Below, in pieces: positions 8,739-17,629 of a stretch of 64,000 bases of DNA. Within the stretch, counting starts at the first letter, position 1, and each line of letters starts with the position of its first letter. Made by a program: the position numbers and the translations under genes. The stretch comes from Methanothermobacter wolfeii (GTDB taxonomy: Archaea; Methanobacteriota; Methanobacteria; Methanobacteriales; Methanothermobacteraceae), in the NCBI RefSeq assembly GCF_025397995.1, contig NZ_CP104550.1, positions 710,001 through 774,000 on the forward strand. Reading direction: 5' to 3'. The notes beneath the pieces are model-generated. The model did not search any database. It was given only the letters and a program-made list of their open reading frames with translations, and was not told the origin of the DNA.

Positions 8739-10589
8739 TCACCTTACATTGATGAAAAGGTACAGGGACCTGTAGGGTTTCTTCTTTGCAGGTAACCTGT
8801 AAAGCAGGAATTCAAGTTTCTGATTTTCACCGACCCCTGTAACCGTGAAGTTCACGGGTCTCTCCCATTTCCCCCCTGCATTCAGCTTTATGGTTTCATT
8901 CCTTAAAACATCTCCCCTCATCTTCACCGACATGAGGTATGTCTCGTTCCGGTATTCCCTGTTAACAACACCGACTATCAGCTCTACATTCTCACCTGCC
9001 GTTACATTTTCAGGGTAACCGTAGGCCTTACCTCCTGGGCCGAGGATGTAGAACTCTGTGAACCTCTCGGAGGGTTCAGGGTTCAGGGTTATGTAGACGG
9101 TTACCGTGACGAGTGAGAGGAGCACGGCCCCCAGGAAAATGGATATCCACGCGTCCCTTGAGAGCCCCCGCGGCAAACCCCTGAACCTGCAGGTGTAGGC
9201 GAGTTCACCCAGCCTCCAGCGCCTGATGAATGCGATCGGTGTCATCAGGAGGCTCAGACCCGTCAGCGCCCTGTTCAGGATGGCCTTGAAGGCGAAGGGA
9301 TTTCCGGTGATGAATGCCAGGGCTGAGGTCAGGATTATGCTGCCGGTGAAGGCCAGGAACAATCTTTCAGGGAGGCTTATCTGGCGCCTCTCAGGGGCGA
9401 GGATGGACATCAGGATGTAACCGGGTACAAAGAGGGCCTGGATGTAGAAAAGGGCCTCCCTCAGCATGTACGGTGAGCTGGATGAGAGGATGAGGGTTAA
9501 AAGGCTTAGAACTGTGAGAACCGCAAGGTCAGAAAAGGTCCCCGCCCCTGGGCTCCTGGCTTCGGGTTTATTCCAGAAGTCATCCCCTGGAAATGCCCTT
9601 TTAAGGTCCTCTTCAATCCCTGTATCAGAGGCCTTCCTCATTTTAAGGGCTGTTTTCCTTATTCTGGATGGTTTTATCTCTGGTTTAAGCTCCTTATCAT
9701 CAATTCCATGGATTTCAAGTACCGGTTCATCTTCAATGATGCCGTACCTTTCAAGGATGTCGGCTTCTTTCCTCTTCAGGGACTCCATAAGCCTTATCCT
9801 TCTCCTTGACCTTCTTATGTAGGCTGTAAGGGATGAGATCACACCGGTGATTCCAAGGAATAGGTGGCCGTATCCCCCTGGCAGGGAGCATGCTGCCACT
9901 GTAAGTGTAAGGGCCATCCCTGCTGTTAGTAATGACTTCAGGAGCCTCCTCCTTTCATGGAACCCTGTGATGAGGGCCGAGAGGAGAGCATATGATGCCG
10001 AGATTATAAGGGGGATAAGGAGCATGAACCTAACGGGCTTAGGGTCTATGGCCATGATTATGGGGGGGAGGATCATTGAGAGCACAGCCGCGACTATTAG
10101 GTCCCGTGAGGGGATGCGGAGCCTGATTATATCCTCCTCATTTGCCATGGGAGTTTGCCCTTCAGTGTCCATGGGGGCCCCTTCTGCAGTTTCAATATGT
10201 TCTTCCTTCATTGTGGCATGATCCTTACGGTCAATCCTTGCAAGTTCCCTTGCACTGCCGGGTCTTCCCTTTCCATCCTCATCTCTTGAGCCCTTAAGAT
10301 GCATCAACAATATTATGAGGGGTATGATGAGGGCTGGGAGGCCATAGAGTACCCTTTGATGCCTCAGGGGTGTGTAGTTGAGGAGGAGGGCGTTGAGGGC
10401 CATTATGAATATTCCGGGTATTGGTGCTATTAAGGTGTCACCCCAGCCGGTTACTCTGAGAAAACCATAACCGGTTACAAGCACAGCAGCTACGATTCCA
10501 GCCACCCTGAGGTGGAACTGGGGTGCTGTCATTAAGATCATGGATAATATTCCTGCAATGAGTATCAGGGCTTCCTTCTTAAAATTCAC
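8739..10589 (-). CDS. DUF1616 membrane protein
   Basis: The protein has 616 residues with a GTG start 8 bp after AAGGAG. The N-terminal third and a second region (about residues 355-490) hold clusters of hydrophobic helices. Between them is a charged cytoplasmic-like stretch. The C-terminal 110 residues (TEFYILGPGGKAYGYP onward) form an outside domain with several N-glycosylation sequons and match the DUF1616 type. Its position with sugar genes suggests an envelope role, but no activity is known. A 14-bp palindrome, AACATTTTAATGTT, lies at 10605-10618 just upstream. Confidence 0.75.
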   Translation of the reverse strand: MNFKKEALILIAGILSMILMTAPQFHLRVAGIVAAVLVTGYGFLRVTGWGDTLIAPIPGIFIMALNALLLNYTPLRHQRVLYGLPALIIPLIILLMHLKGSRDEDGKGRPGSARELARIDRKDHATMKEEHIETAEGAPMDTEGQTPMANEEDIIRLRIPSRDLIVAAVLSMILPPIIMAIDPKPVRFMLLIPLIISASYALLSALITGFHERRRLLKSLLTAGMALTLTVAACSLPGGYGHLFLGITGVISSLTAYIRRSRRRIRLMESLKRKEADILERYGIIEDEPVLEIHGIDDKELKPEIKPSRIRKTALKMRKASDTGIEEDLKRAFPGDDFWNKPEARSPGAGTFSDLAVLTVLSLLTLILSSSSPYMLREALFYIQALFVPGYILMSILAPERRQISLPERLFLAFTGSIILTSALAFITGNPFAFKAILNRALTGLSLLMTPIAFIRRWRLGELAYTCRFRGLPRGLSRDAWISIFLGAVLLSLVTVTVYITLNPEPSERFTEFYILGPGGKAYGYPENVTAGENVELIVGVVNREYRNETYLMSVKMRGDVLRNETIKLNAGGKWERPVNFTVTGVGENQKLEFLLYRLPAKKKPYRSLYLFINVR

Positions 10590-10636
10590 CTGTGATTCTC
10601 CTTCAACATTTTAATGTTAAAGATATGTATTCTATT

Positions 10637-10721
10637 AAATATGGTTGTGGTGTTAAGTGTTTTCTGGGTGTCTGTGCGGTTTTTTCAAATATGGTTGTGG
10701 TGTTAAGTGTTTTCTGGGTGT
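10637..10721. repeat. 35-bp perfect direct repeat, period 50 bp
   Basis: The 35 bases beginning AAATATGGTTGTGG at 10637-10671 recur without change at 10687-10721. The 15 bases between copies are not conserved. The repeat fills most of the spacer between the DUF1616 gene and the small secreted-protein gene. Neither copy lies in a convincing reading frame. It is one of several near-50-bp tandem duplications in this window. Confidence 0.95.
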
Positions 10722-10759
10722 TTTTATAAAATGAGTTTCTATTTAAGGAGTCTGATTGC

Positions 10760-11272
10760 TTATTGATCAGACTTCACAGCTATATGGTAAACCCTGACCC
10801 TGTACTCTCCGGGGGCTGTAAATGGCGGCACAGTGAGGTGGATATCCACCGGGACCACGGCTTCAATTTCCTTTTTAGCTGTCCAGTTTTTCCTTACGAG
10901 TGTGTATCTGGTTGTTAGTGGTGTTTCAGGGAGGTTTATTCCGTAGTTTGAGTATTTCAGGTTTTCTATGGGTATGGTTTCTGGGCCCTGGAGGTTTCCT
11001 TCGGCTTTTATGTAGAGGTCTATCGGTGTGTTTGACAGGCTTTTTATCTGGAGTCCTTCGGGTCCTCCTTGCCAGATGTAGTCTCCTCCTGGCTGTACCA
11101 TGGCTGTGAGGGTGAATGCGTCTCCCTGCTCTGTCCCGTTCCAGAGCACCACTATCTCAACGCTCTCAGGGACAGTGACCGTGACATTCTGCACTGCCGT
11201 TGCTCCATATACTGGAGTTGAAAACAAGAAAATAACGAGTGCAGGAACCAGGGTTTTTATCAGTCTTCCCAT
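10760..11272 (-). CDS. Small secreted or surface protein
   Basis: The protein has 170 residues. The N-terminus MGRLIKTLVPALVIFLF followed by a short polar stretch ending YGA looks like a cleavable signal peptide. The mature part is beta-rich, with N-x-S/T sequons (QNVTVTV, WNGTE, KNWTAK), as expected for an exported glycoprotein. I do not recognise a family. ATG 11272 is chosen because GGTGGAT lies 4 bp upstream. A TATA box inside an inverted repeat precedes it (11334-11351), so it may be repressible. Confidence 0.7.
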   Translation of the reverse strand: MGRLIKTLVPALVIFLFSTPVYGATAVQNVTVTVPESVEIVVLWNGTEQGDAFTLTAMVQPGGDYIWQGGPEGLQIKSLSNTPIDLYIKAEGNLQGPETIPIENLKYSNYGINLPETPLTTRYTLVRKNWTAKKEIEAVVPVDIHLTVPPFTAPGEYRVRVYHIAVKSDQ

Positions 11273-11306
11273 CTCTATCCACCCCCACATCCTTCCTGAA
11301 GGTTAC

Positions 11307-11351
11307 TGTGAATTCACATGGACTTACAGTTTATTGTGATTATAGTCACAA
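11307..11351 (-). promoter_or_regulatory. Two TGTGA/TCACA inverted repeats at the promoter of the secreted protein
   Basis: TTGTGATTATAGTCACAA (11334-11351) contains TATAAT on the minus strand, in the right place for the TATA box of the gene starting at 11272. A second palindrome, TGTGAATTCACA (11307-11318), falls about 25 bp downstream, at the expected transcription start. Both share the half-site TGTGA. A protein bound to either would block transcription factor or polymerase access, so these are candidate operators. Confidence 0.5.
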
Positions 11352-11496
11352 AAATGATTACATTTTTATTGAATAATTATTACAAACTCCTGTGTTCACG
11401 GGGGTGCAATGTTAACCTGTACAGCTTCATGATTACTAAAAATAGAAAAATTTTTATTAAAAAACTCCTTTTAGTCGGGAATTGATTTTAAAAACA

Positions 11497-11504
11497 TTTA
11501 TATA
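11497..11504 (+). promoter_or_regulatory. TATA box of the eha operon
   Basis: ATTTATATA is preceded by an A-rich stretch resembling a BRE. Transcription is expected to start about 25 bp downstream, near 11525-11530, almost at the ehaA ATG (11528). No Shine-Dalgarno sequence precedes that ATG, so the operon mRNA may be leaderless or nearly so. Confidence 0.6.
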
Positions 11505-11527
11505 CCTTGGATTATTATCCTTTTATC

Positions 11528-11827
11528 ATGATTATTCATGTTACATATCTTTCAGGTTACGCTGCAGGCGCTGTTTCATCGATAATCATTTCAGTGATAC
11601 TTGGACTGCCCCTGGTACCTGAAAGACCAGCCAGGCACTCATGGACACCATCAGCCATCTTCCCGGCAGCCGTGATTGCAGCGGGACTCATGGCTGTATG
11701 CATAGAACTTGGAGTCACAGGCATCTACGGCGGCATTGACCTCGGCATCATTGCAGGTGCCATCTCAGCCATAATGACAAGGTACTTCCTTGAAGACATA
11801 TTCCCAAGACCGGAGGATTCATCATGA
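11528..11827 (+). CDS. ehaA: Energy-converting hydrogenase A subunit EhaA
   Basis: This is the first gene of the eha operon, coding for 99 residues with three hydrophobic segments. It is a small integral membrane subunit of the complex that couples ion flow to ferredoxin reduction by H2. The identity rests on its place directly before ehaB and on the conserved operon order. A TTG at 11507 would extend it by seven codons but would lie upstream of the expected transcript start. No Shine-Dalgarno site is visible. Its stop overlaps the ehaB start (ATGA). Confidence 0.82.
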   Translation: MIIHVTYLSGYAAGAVSSIIISVILGLPLVPERPARHSWTPSAIFPAAVIAAGLMAVCIELGVTGIYGGIDLGIIAGAISAIMTRYFLEDIFPRPEDSS

Positions 11828-12327
11828 ATGAACTGATTGGTGTTGCAGTCGCGGCAGTAATATCATGGCTTAACTTCGTAATTATAGACACATGGATGGG
11901 TCTACCTGAAAAACCAGGTGTCAGGGGAGCTGATTATATTGGAAGGGACATAAAAGAGAGGGGAGGAGACCTTGCAGGGGGCTTCTTCCAGGGGAACCTA
12001 GTATGCTCACCCGATGCATCAGCAGGGACCCTCCTTGGTGCCGTGGGATGCTACCTTATGGGCGTGCCCGAGGGCGGTCTTGTGGCAGCGCTCCTCGTCT
12101 ATATAGGTAATAGGCTCTGCGCTGACCCAGGATACGCAGGAACCACAGGAGCCCTTTCAATAACCCTTATAATAGGACTGGCATCCCTTGCAGGACTGAG
12201 ACCGGAGATGTTCGTTGCAGGGATGGTTATCGCCATAACATCCATCCAGGGAATAAACCATGGATTATCATCAAGGCTTCTCGGAGCCATAGCCAGAAAA
12301 ATGGGCAGGTACACGTCCCTCAGATAG
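11824..12327 (+). CDS. ehaB: Energy-converting hydrogenase A subunit EhaB
   Basis: This membrane subunit of 167 residues has four to five hydrophobic stretches. A polar loop of about 30 residues near residues 40-70 contains [23 protein letters not shown] precedes the ATG, which overlaps the ehaA stop. It is identified by position in the eha series. The specific role within the membrane arm is not known. Confidence 0.82.
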   Translation: MNELIGVAVAAVISWLNFVIIDTWMGLPEKPGVRGADYIGRDIKERGGDLAGGFFQGNLVCSPDASAGTLLGAVGCYLMGVPEGGLVAALLVYIGNRLCADPGYAGTTGALSITLIIGLASLAGLRPEMFVAGMVIAITSIQGINHGLSSRLLGAIARKMGRYTSLR

Positions 12328-12339
12328 AAGGTGTTATGA

Positions 12340-12591
12340 ATGTTGATCCAGATAACCGGGATAATAACAGCCCTAATGGCCATAAGGGCACTCTTAGCCC
12401 AGGACAGGGCTGAAAGGCTGCTTTACCTCAACGCAATGGGATTCGGGGTATCTGCAATGATAGCCCTCTACATAAAGACGCCCTTTGGAGCCGTTCTTGC
12501 AGCCGTTTACTTAGTGGCCTCAACACTCACATCAAATGCAATCGCACATGCACTTGACCGTGTAGGGGAGGAAATAGTTATCGAGGACTGA
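12340..12591 (+). CDS. ehaC: Energy-converting hydrogenase A subunit EhaC
   Basis: The protein has 83 residues with two to three transmembrane segments ([16 protein letters not shown] and later [15 protein letters not shown]). It matches the small EhaC (DUF2109) membrane subunit by size and location. It lies 12 bp after ehaB and 32 bp before ehaD. A second ATG at 12336 is out of frame. Confidence 0.82.
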   Translation: MLIQITGIITALMAIRALLAQDRAERLLYLNAMGFGVSAMIALYIKTPFGAVLAAVYLVASTLTSNAIAHALDRVGEEIVIED

Positions 12592-12623
12592 GACCATATT
12601 AATTGTTCAGCTGGTGAAAAATC

Positions 12624-12896
12624 ATGAACCCGTTAGATCTCATTAACCTTACAAACACAGGAGTATTCATAATATTCGTGGGCACTGCGGGGATCATACT
12701 CCTCTCGAAGCCCCTTGACAAGATAATAATGTTCTCCCTCCTCCAGGGGGGCTTCGTACTGGTCCTTGCAGCTGCAAGGTACCTTGACGTTGCAATGGCA
12801 GCCGCCCTTTTCGACCCCATATCAACCATAATACTCCTGATGGCTGTGATGAGGATAAACGATATAAGGGCAGGGAGGCGTGAGGAAATTGCCTGA
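12624..12896 (+). CDS. ehaD: Energy-converting hydrogenase A subunit EhaD
   Basis: The protein has 90 residues with a hydrophobic core of about three helices and an [13 protein letters not shown] tail. Resemblance to small MnhC/NuoK-like subunits is possible ([21 protein letters not shown]). GGTGA lies 6 bp ahead of ATG 12624. Named EhaD (DUF2108) by operon position. Confidence 0.82.
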   Translation: MNPLDLINLTNTGVFIIFVGTAGIILLSKPLDKIIMFSLLQGGFVLVLAAARYLDVAMAAALFDPISTIILLMAVMRINDIRAGRREEIA

Positions 12897-12934
12897 AACC
12901 ACACCTTGCTTCCAGCATAGAGGGGGTGAGGGCC

Positions 12935-13195
12935 TTGCTTGAAACCCAGATATGGTTCTACTCAGGGGCCATACTGGTTATTCTGGGATCCCTTGCAACA
13001 GCCAGGGGACCAGGGGTCAGGGACCCCATAGTGAGGATCCTCAACACGGAGGTGGCTGCGGTCGGAGTTTCACTGATCTTCCTCACCTACAACCACACCC
13101 TGGCCCTCCTCACATTCATCGCAGCAACAAGTATAATAACACTGATACTCCTCAGGGCCGTTATAAGGCTTGAGGAAATGGGGGTGGAGGAATGA
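12935..13195 (+). CDS. ehaE: Energy-converting hydrogenase A subunit EhaE
   Basis: This small membrane subunit has 86 residues from TTG 12935. GTG 12926 is an alternative giving 89 residues, but it overlaps the ribosome site. GGTGAG at 12925-12930 leaves 4 bp to the TTG, the spacing seen at many genes here. Three hydrophobic segments are visible. It overlaps the ehaF start by 4 bp. Identified as EhaE (DUF2107) by order and size. Confidence 0.8.
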   Translation: MLETQIWFYSGAILVILGSLATARGPGVRDPIVRILNTEVAAVGVSLIFLTYNHTLALLTFIAATSIITLILLRAVIRLEEMGVEE

Positions 13196-13674
13196 ACCTC
13201 GGAAGAATACTCAATGAACTTGCAAACCCAAAGAGGATACCCCGGATATTCGCTGTCACCCTGGGACTCCTCCTCCTCGTGGGCTTCCTGGTCCCCATGA
13301 GCCTCAACGAAAACCAGCTCTACCCCAGACCAGCCCCCCAGGAACAGATAAACAGCGGGGACCCCCTTGCACCCTATGACCGTGGAGGAGAACCCCTCAA
13401 GGAACCAGCGGATGTGAAGTCCCAGTACCCCGCCTTTGAGGTTAACCTGGGCAAGATAACAGCCTACCTTTCACCCCTGGCAATAGTCATAAGGGACCTT
13501 ACGGTCTACTTCGGGACATCAATATACTCATCACCCGGGGGCCTCATAGATGAGATACTCTACTATACACGGGGCCTGGACACGGTCCTTGAGTCAAGCA
13601 TACTCATGATGGCCTTCACCATAGCATCATGGGTAGCCATCAACTTCACAGCCAGAAGGAGGAGGAAACCATGA
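13192..13674 (+). CDS. ehaF: Energy-converting hydrogenase A subunit EhaF
   Basis: The protein has 160 residues. A first transmembrane helix (residues about 18-36) is followed by an outside loop of about 85 residues rich in proline ([16 protein letters not shown]). A last helix then ends in a basic tail, TARRRRKP. Start and stop both overlap neighbours (ATGA), which supports tight co-translation. Named EhaF (DUF2106) by position. The proline-rich loop suggests an extracytoplasmic domain. Confidence 0.82.
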   Translation: MNLGRILNELANPKRIPRIFAVTLGLLLLVGFLVPMSLNENQLYPRPAPQEQINSGDPLAPYDRGGEPLKEPADVKSQYPAFEVNLGKITAYLSPLAIVIRDLTVYFGTSIYSSPGGLIDEILYYTRGLDTVLESSILMMAFTIASWVAINFTARRRRKP

Positions 13675-14330
13675 TGGTCCCTGAATTCACCCTCTCACTC
13701 TTCACACCCGCGGTCTACACAGGACTCATAGCAGGATTCATAGGACTCCTGGGGATATCATTCCAGAAGAACGACCTCAGCGCCCTAATCCTCACGGATA
13801 TAGTGGGCATCGCAATGCTGGTGATTGTGGCGGCTGTGGGCACCGACCTTGCAGAGGCCCTGATACTCCCCGGCCTTGTTGTTGAACTTGCAGAGATAAT
13901 GGCCATCTCAGAGGTGCTCATATCACGTGAGATGAGGATCAGGGGCGCCCCTGAGTTCCCGCACCTGCCAATGGAGCTTGAAGTTTTCAGGACAGCCCCC
14001 AACTTCCTTGCACTTGTACTCATAGCCTACGGTGTCTTCCTCACAGGATTCACAGGAGGTGCGGTTGCAGGGGCAGGCATCCTCTTCTACGCCGCAACCA
14101 GGAAGGCCAGGGGACTGCCGGTCATAGAATGGAACGGTATAGCAGGGGTTTCAGGTATCACATGGTGCCTCTGGCTTGCAGGTTTCATGATATTCTTCAT
14201 AGCCCCCCAGCTCTGGCTCCTGGCCCTCTTCATGTCAGGATGCGGGATACTCATCAAGGTCGCCAGCAAGATGGGCCTCATCGGGGTCCTTGCAAGGGAG
14301 GAGATCATGGAAGCAGGGGGTGATGAATGA
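13671..14330 (+). CDS. ehaG: Energy-converting hydrogenase A subunit EhaG
   Basis: This polytopic membrane protein has 219 residues and about six hydrophobic segments. The start ATG 13671 overlaps the ehaF stop and has AGGAGGA upstream. An open frame extends back to 13629 but lies inside ehaF. Identified as EhaG (DUF2105) by size and operon order. The cytoplasmic loop holds [16 protein letters not shown]. Confidence 0.82.
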   Translation: MMVPEFTLSLFTPAVYTGLIAGFIGLLGISFQKNDLSALILTDIVGIAMLVIVAAVGTDLAEALILPGLVVELAEIMAISEVLISREMRIRGAPEFPHLPMELEVFRTAPNFLALVLIAYGVFLTGFTGGAVAGAGILFYAATRKARGLPVIEWNGIAGVSGITWCLWLAGFMIFFIAPQLWLLALFMSGCGILIKVASKMGLIGVLAREEIMEAGGDE

Positions 14331-15001
14331 TGGACATAGCAAGCCTTGGAGGGGAGCTCCTTGGACAGATACCCCTGGGTGACATAGTCCTCTACCTCAC
14401 ACCCTTCAACCTCTTCATGTTCGCAGCTGTACTCATATTCACCCTCCTCATAGCCATAAGCAGGACAGAGACACAGGTTGAAACAGAGTTCGGCACCCTG
14501 GGGAACCGGAGGGTGGAGGTGGACAGGGCCGAGTTTAGGATAAGGCGGTTCCTTGCAGTCGTCTGCGGACTTGCAACCGCAGGGGCCATGATAACAGGGG
14601 ACCTCTTCAACTTCACCCTCTTCGTGACCCTCATAGGTATAGTGAACATAGGTATAGTTGCCGCGGTCAGACAGGTGGAAGTCCTTGACGCGGCATTCCA
14701 GTACGGGCTCATAGCAATGATGGCATCACTCCCCCTCTTTGGCGGTGCAGCCCTTGTCCTTGGATCATCGGGTACCCTGAGCCTCCTTGAACTTTCACGG
14801 ATGGGAGGAAACCCCATGATGATATTCGCAACCCTCCTGATCCTCATGGGGGTTGTTGGTGAGACCGGGGTTGCGCCCTTCTATGCAACCAAGGCAGAGA
14901 TGTTCAGGACCCCGGGTTCACCCTTCATACTTATAATACACCTCAGCTCCCTCCTGGTGATTGTAAGGGCGATTGAGGTTTTACTGATAGCTGGACTCTA
15001 A
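14327..15001 (+). CDS. ehaH: Energy-converting hydrogenase A subunit EhaH, antiporter-like
   Basis: This membrane subunit of 224 residues is related to the proton-pumping NuoL/M/N antiporter-like proteins, but is far shorter than the usual 450-500. It has about six helices, and the segment [19 protein letters not shown] recalls the conserved lysine region of those transporters. It probably takes part in ion translocation by Eha. It overlaps ehaG by 4 bp. ATG 14327 or 14330 could be used. Confidence 0.83.
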   Translation: MMDIASLGGELLGQIPLGDIVLYLTPFNLFMFAAVLIFTLLIAISRTETQVETEFGTLGNRRVEVDRAEFRIRRFLAVVCGLATAGAMITGDLFNFTLFVTLIGIVNIGIVAAVRQVEVLDAAFQYGLIAMMASLPLFGGAALVLGSSGTLSLLELSRMGGNPMMIFATLLILMGVVGETGVAPFYATKAEMFRTPGSPFILIIHLSSLLVIVRAIEVLLIAGL

Positions 15002-15012
15002 AGGTGATATGG

Positions 15013-15228
15013 ATGAACAGGCTCAGAACGGGAAGTTTAACGGCACTCATAATCTCAGCCATAGGGATAATCTACGCCCTCATCATGGACCCCGCACCGT
15101 GGGTGGTCTATGGTGTGGCGATATTCCTGATCCCGCTCTTCATACTCTCGGTGGGTATACTCTCCATGGCTGAACCTGAAGAGGAAGAGGCAGATGAAAG
15201 GGTTAACGAGCCATTTATAGGTTACTGA
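15013..15228 (+). CDS. ehaI: Energy-converting hydrogenase A subunit EhaI
   Basis: The protein has 71 residues, with two transmembrane helices followed by an acidic tail ([14 protein letters not shown]). GGTGAT at 15003-15008 leaves 4 bp to ATG 15013. The GTG at 15004 lies within the ribosome site and is less likely. Named by position between ehaH and ehaJ. Confidence 0.8.
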   Translation: MNRLRTGSLTALIISAIGIIYALIMDPAPWVVYGVAIFLIPLFILSVGILSMAEPEEEEADERVNEPFIGY

Positions 15229-15241
15229 AACCGGTGATGAA

Positions 15242-16105
15242 ATGAATCTCATGGGAAACATCCTGATAAACGTTTTAATCGCGTTCCTCATAGGCAGCCT
15301 TCTTCTGGGATTCCAGAGGAAGGTCATGGCAAGGATACAGAGAAGACCCGGGCCTCCTGTGATACAGCACCTGCTGCACACCCTGAAGTTCTATATCAAG
15401 GAGTCCTCATTCCCGAGGACGGCTGCCATGCCCTTCTACATCGCCATAGCAGCCACACTCTGCGGTATATGGATAAGTGCGGTTATAGTCGGCCCGGTGC
15501 TTGGAGGATCCCTCCTCCTCTTCTTCGGGATCTACGCACTCCACAAGATCGTTGAACACAATGCAGGTTCATCATCAGGTTCACCCTACGGTAAACTCAG
15601 CTGCGTCCGTGCGGTCTTCTCTGCTGCAGCCGAAATGCCCCTCTTCGCTGTCCTAGCAATAATATACCTCCAGACAGGGACGATGATCATAGGGGACATC
15701 GTAAATTACCAGAACATCCACGGACCTCTTATCTTCCAGATGCCCCTGGCCGCCATGATGTTCTTTGTCCTCATACTCTCAAAGGCACCCTACTCGCCCT
15801 TCTCCATAACCAAGGGGAAGGACATAATATCAGGGTATGAGACAGAGCACTTCGGGGTCCTCAGGGGCTACCTCATGATCTCGGAGTCAATAGCATGGTA
15901 CATGCTCCTCTGGATATTCCTCACAGTCTTCATCGGCGGCCTGAACCTGCCACTGTATATACTGGGGATGGTGATCATAACAGGGGTCACGGCATTCATA
16001 AATGCAACGACACCCATGCTGAACCCCAACCACTCGGTGGCGATACAGGTCATACTGGCGTTCATAGGGATAGCAGGGTCAATAGTCCTGATGGTGGTAA
16101 CATGA
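15242..16105 (+). CDS. ehaJ: Energy-converting hydrogenase A subunit EhaJ (NuoH/HyfC-like)
   Basis: This membrane subunit of 287 residues is of the complex I NuoH type, which joins the hydrogenase module to the membrane arm. The segment RIQRRPGPP near residue 35 and the [23 protein letters not shown] loop, with its conserved acidic residues, are characteristic of the family. About seven to eight helices are present. GGTGAT is 3 bp ahead of the ATG. Confidence 0.88.
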   Translation: MNLMGNILINVLIAFLIGSLLLGFQRKVMARIQRRPGPPVIQHLLHTLKFYIKESSFPRTAAMPFYIAIAATLCGIWISAVIVGPVLGGSLLLFFGIYALHKIVEHNAGSSSGSPYGKLSCVRAVFSAAAEMPLFAVLAIIYLQTGTMIIGDIVNYQNIHGPLIFQMPLAAMMFFVLILSKAPYSPFSITKGKDIISGYETEHFGVLRGYLMISESIAWYMLLWIFLTVFIGGLNLPLYILGMVIITGVTAFINATTPMLNPNHSVAIQVILAFIGIAGSIVLMVVT

Positions 16106-16181
16106 TGAGCGATCATATGGAATTTAATGAGGAGTGTTCTGAATGGATAAATTAATCAAATTTGTCTGCGGGGTGTTCTGA
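16102..16181 (+). other. Two mini-ORFs in the ehaJ-ehaK gap with a duplicated start context
   Basis: ATG 16102 overlaps the ehaJ stop and opens a 17-codon frame ending at 16155. Inside it, ATG 16143 opens a 12-codon frame that stops at 16179-16181, directly against the ehaK ATG (16182). The 14 bases GTGTTCTGAATGGA occur at 16134-16147 and again at 16173-16186. The arrangement could be a remnant of a tandem duplication or a translational-coupling device. Confidence 0.45.
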
Positions 16182-16433
16182 ATGGAGAAGGATCTTACAG
16201 TACTCACATCACTGGTCGCCGGAGGAGTGATAATTATAAGCCTCCTTGCAGCCACAATGCAGCGGATCATGGTGGCCCCCGTCACGGTACTCGCAGTTAT
16301 ATTCACACTGCTCCTGCTATTCCAGGGACGCGAGGGCTTCTCTGAGATCTCAGAGGACCTTGAAAGGGCCGCCTTCTTTGTGGTGCTTGCAATGTTTGCG
16401 GCATCCTTCATAATCCTTTACAGACCCATCTAA
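16182..16433 (+). CDS. ehaK: Energy-converting hydrogenase A subunit EhaK
   Basis: The protein has 83 residues with three hydrophobic segments and a short charged loop, EGFSEISEDLERA, before the last helix. Size and place fit EhaK (DUF2104). GGGGTG lies 6 bp ahead of the ATG. The gap to ehaJ is unusually long for this operon (76 bp) and contains duplicated start-site sequence. Confidence 0.82.
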   Translation: MEKDLTVLTSLVAGGVIIISLLAATMQRIMVAPVTVLAVIFTLLLLFQGREGFSEISEDLERAAFFVVLAMFAASFIILYRPI

Positions 16434-16447
16434 TCACGGTGATAATC

Positions 16448-16759
16448 TTGTATGAAATATACCTTATCTACACGGTTTCATTCATCGCCGGATCCATCCT
16501 CGGCCTGCTCCTAAGTTACAGGAAGTACAGGGAACCATTCGTCACTGAAAGGATAGACCCCCTGGCCCTTGCAGTCGCGGTGGCGGGATGGATGATCCTC
16601 ATAAACCCCTGGATCTACACCGGGATACTCAGGACCCTTGGATTCTTCATGGTGGCCATGGTTGCGGGTATGAGGCCAGGTTATGGCAGGTACGAGACAC
16701 TGATAGGCGCTGCCGCAGCCCTCATGGTGTGGATCATAACAGGGGCTCCGGGGTGGTAG
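16448..16759 (+). CDS. ehaL: Energy-converting hydrogenase A subunit EhaL
   Basis: This membrane protein has 103 residues with a TTG start. GGTGAT at 16438-16443 leaves 4 bp to TTG 16448, so the upstream GTG 16439 is unlikely. Three hydrophobic segments are visible, separated by the loop YRKYREPFVTERIDP. Identified by operon order. Confidence 0.8.
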   Translation: MYEIYLIYTVSFIAGSILGLLLSYRKYREPFVTERIDPLALAVAVAGWMILINPWIYTGILRTLGFFMVAMVAGMRPGYGRYETLIGAAAALMVWIITGAPGW

Positions 16760-16761
16760 TC

Positions 16762-17142
16762 ATGGATGAAGGCGAACTCATGAGGCTCATGAAGAAAAGA
16801 ATACTTAAAAGTTACCGCTGGCAGGAGGACGTTATAAAGCCCCTCTCATGGGAACTTGAAATTGAACCCGAAGAATTTGAGGACATACTCATGGACAAAC
16901 TTGACATGTCAGGTCTGGAGGCCCTGCACCCTAGGTTTGAGTCTGCAAGGCCAAGGTGCATAAAGGAGCGCCTCCACAGCGACCTGCAGCTCTGCTGGCT
17001 CGTGGATGTCATGGAGATTGTGGGCGAGGAGGAAGCCGAGGCCCTGAAGGATGATGTAACCAGGATGGTCCTTGAGGGCTCAGAATACAGTGAGGCCCTT
17101 GAGGAGGGTAAGAAGAAACTTCATGAGATTTTAAGGAGTTAA
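16762..17142 (+). CDS. ehaM: Energy-converting hydrogenase A subunit EhaM
   Basis: This soluble, charged protein has 126 residues and no membrane segments. It is of the EhaM (DUF1959) type. It is largely helical and rich in glutamate and lysine ([20 protein letters not shown]), so it is likely a cytoplasmic accessory subunit. The ATG at 16762 follows the ehaL stop by 2 bp. The open frame extends further upstream within ehaL, but without a start site. Confidence 0.83.
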   Translation: MDEGELMRLMKKRILKSYRWQEDVIKPLSWELEIEPEEFEDILMDKLDMSGLEALHPRFESARPRCIKERLHSDLQLCWLVDVMEIVGEEEAEALKDDVTRMVLEGSEYSEALEEGKKKLHEILRS

Positions 17143-17182
17143 ATATAACACATTCATAAAGAGTGCTTGTAGAGGTAAAGAA

Positions 17183-17629
17183 ATGTTAGATGCTCTTAAA
17201 AGTGTGCTGAGGAAGACTTCAATACATGTATGTCTTGTTAACACAGGAGGGTGCAACGGCTGTGACATAGAGGTCCTTGCACTCCTCTCACCAAGGTATG
17301 ACCTTGAACAGTACGGCATATACGTCCACCAGAACCCCAGGGAGGCCGATGTGATACTTGTAACCGGTGCGGTGACAGAGCAGTGGAGGGATAAACTCCA
17401 GAGGATACACCGGAAGGCGCCTGAACCGAAGATCGTGGTGGCCCTGGGTAACTGCCCCATCTCAGGGGACGTGTTCAACCAGGAGGGTGGAAGCGTATAT
17501 GCACCGGTCTCAGACTTCATACCCGTGGATGCGGAGGTGCCGGGTTGCCCGCCGCGGCCATCGGAGATCCTGGAGGCAATACTTGCGGTTGCACCCGGTG
17601 CGATAGCAGAGAGGGGGAGGAAGAAATGA
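17183..17629 (+). CDS. ehaN: Eha hydrogenase small subunit EhaN
   Basis: The protein has 148 residues and belongs to the NuoB-like small subunit family. It carries the proximal [4Fe-4S] cluster next to the NiFe site. Likely ligands are C24 and C27 (GGCNGCD), C91 (GNCPISG) and C122 (PGCPPRP). With EhaO it forms the catalytic module on the cytoplasmic side. GAGGT precedes the ATG, and the stop overlaps the ehaO start. A 40-bp gap before the gene is AT-rich. Confidence 0.92.
   Translation: MLDALKSVLRKTSIHVCLVNTGGCNGCDIEVLALLSPRYDLEQYGIYVHQNPREADVILVTGAVTEQWRDKLQRIHRKAPEPKIVVALGNCPISGDVFNQEGGSVYAPVSDFIPVDAEVPGCPPRPSEILEAILAVAPGAIAERGRKK

Noticed and set aside
11335-11350. TGTGA-N6-TCACA looks like a bacterial CRP site
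   Set aside because: The spacing matches by form only. There is no evidence for a CRP-type cAMP system in this archaeal context, so it is reported only as an inverted repeat.
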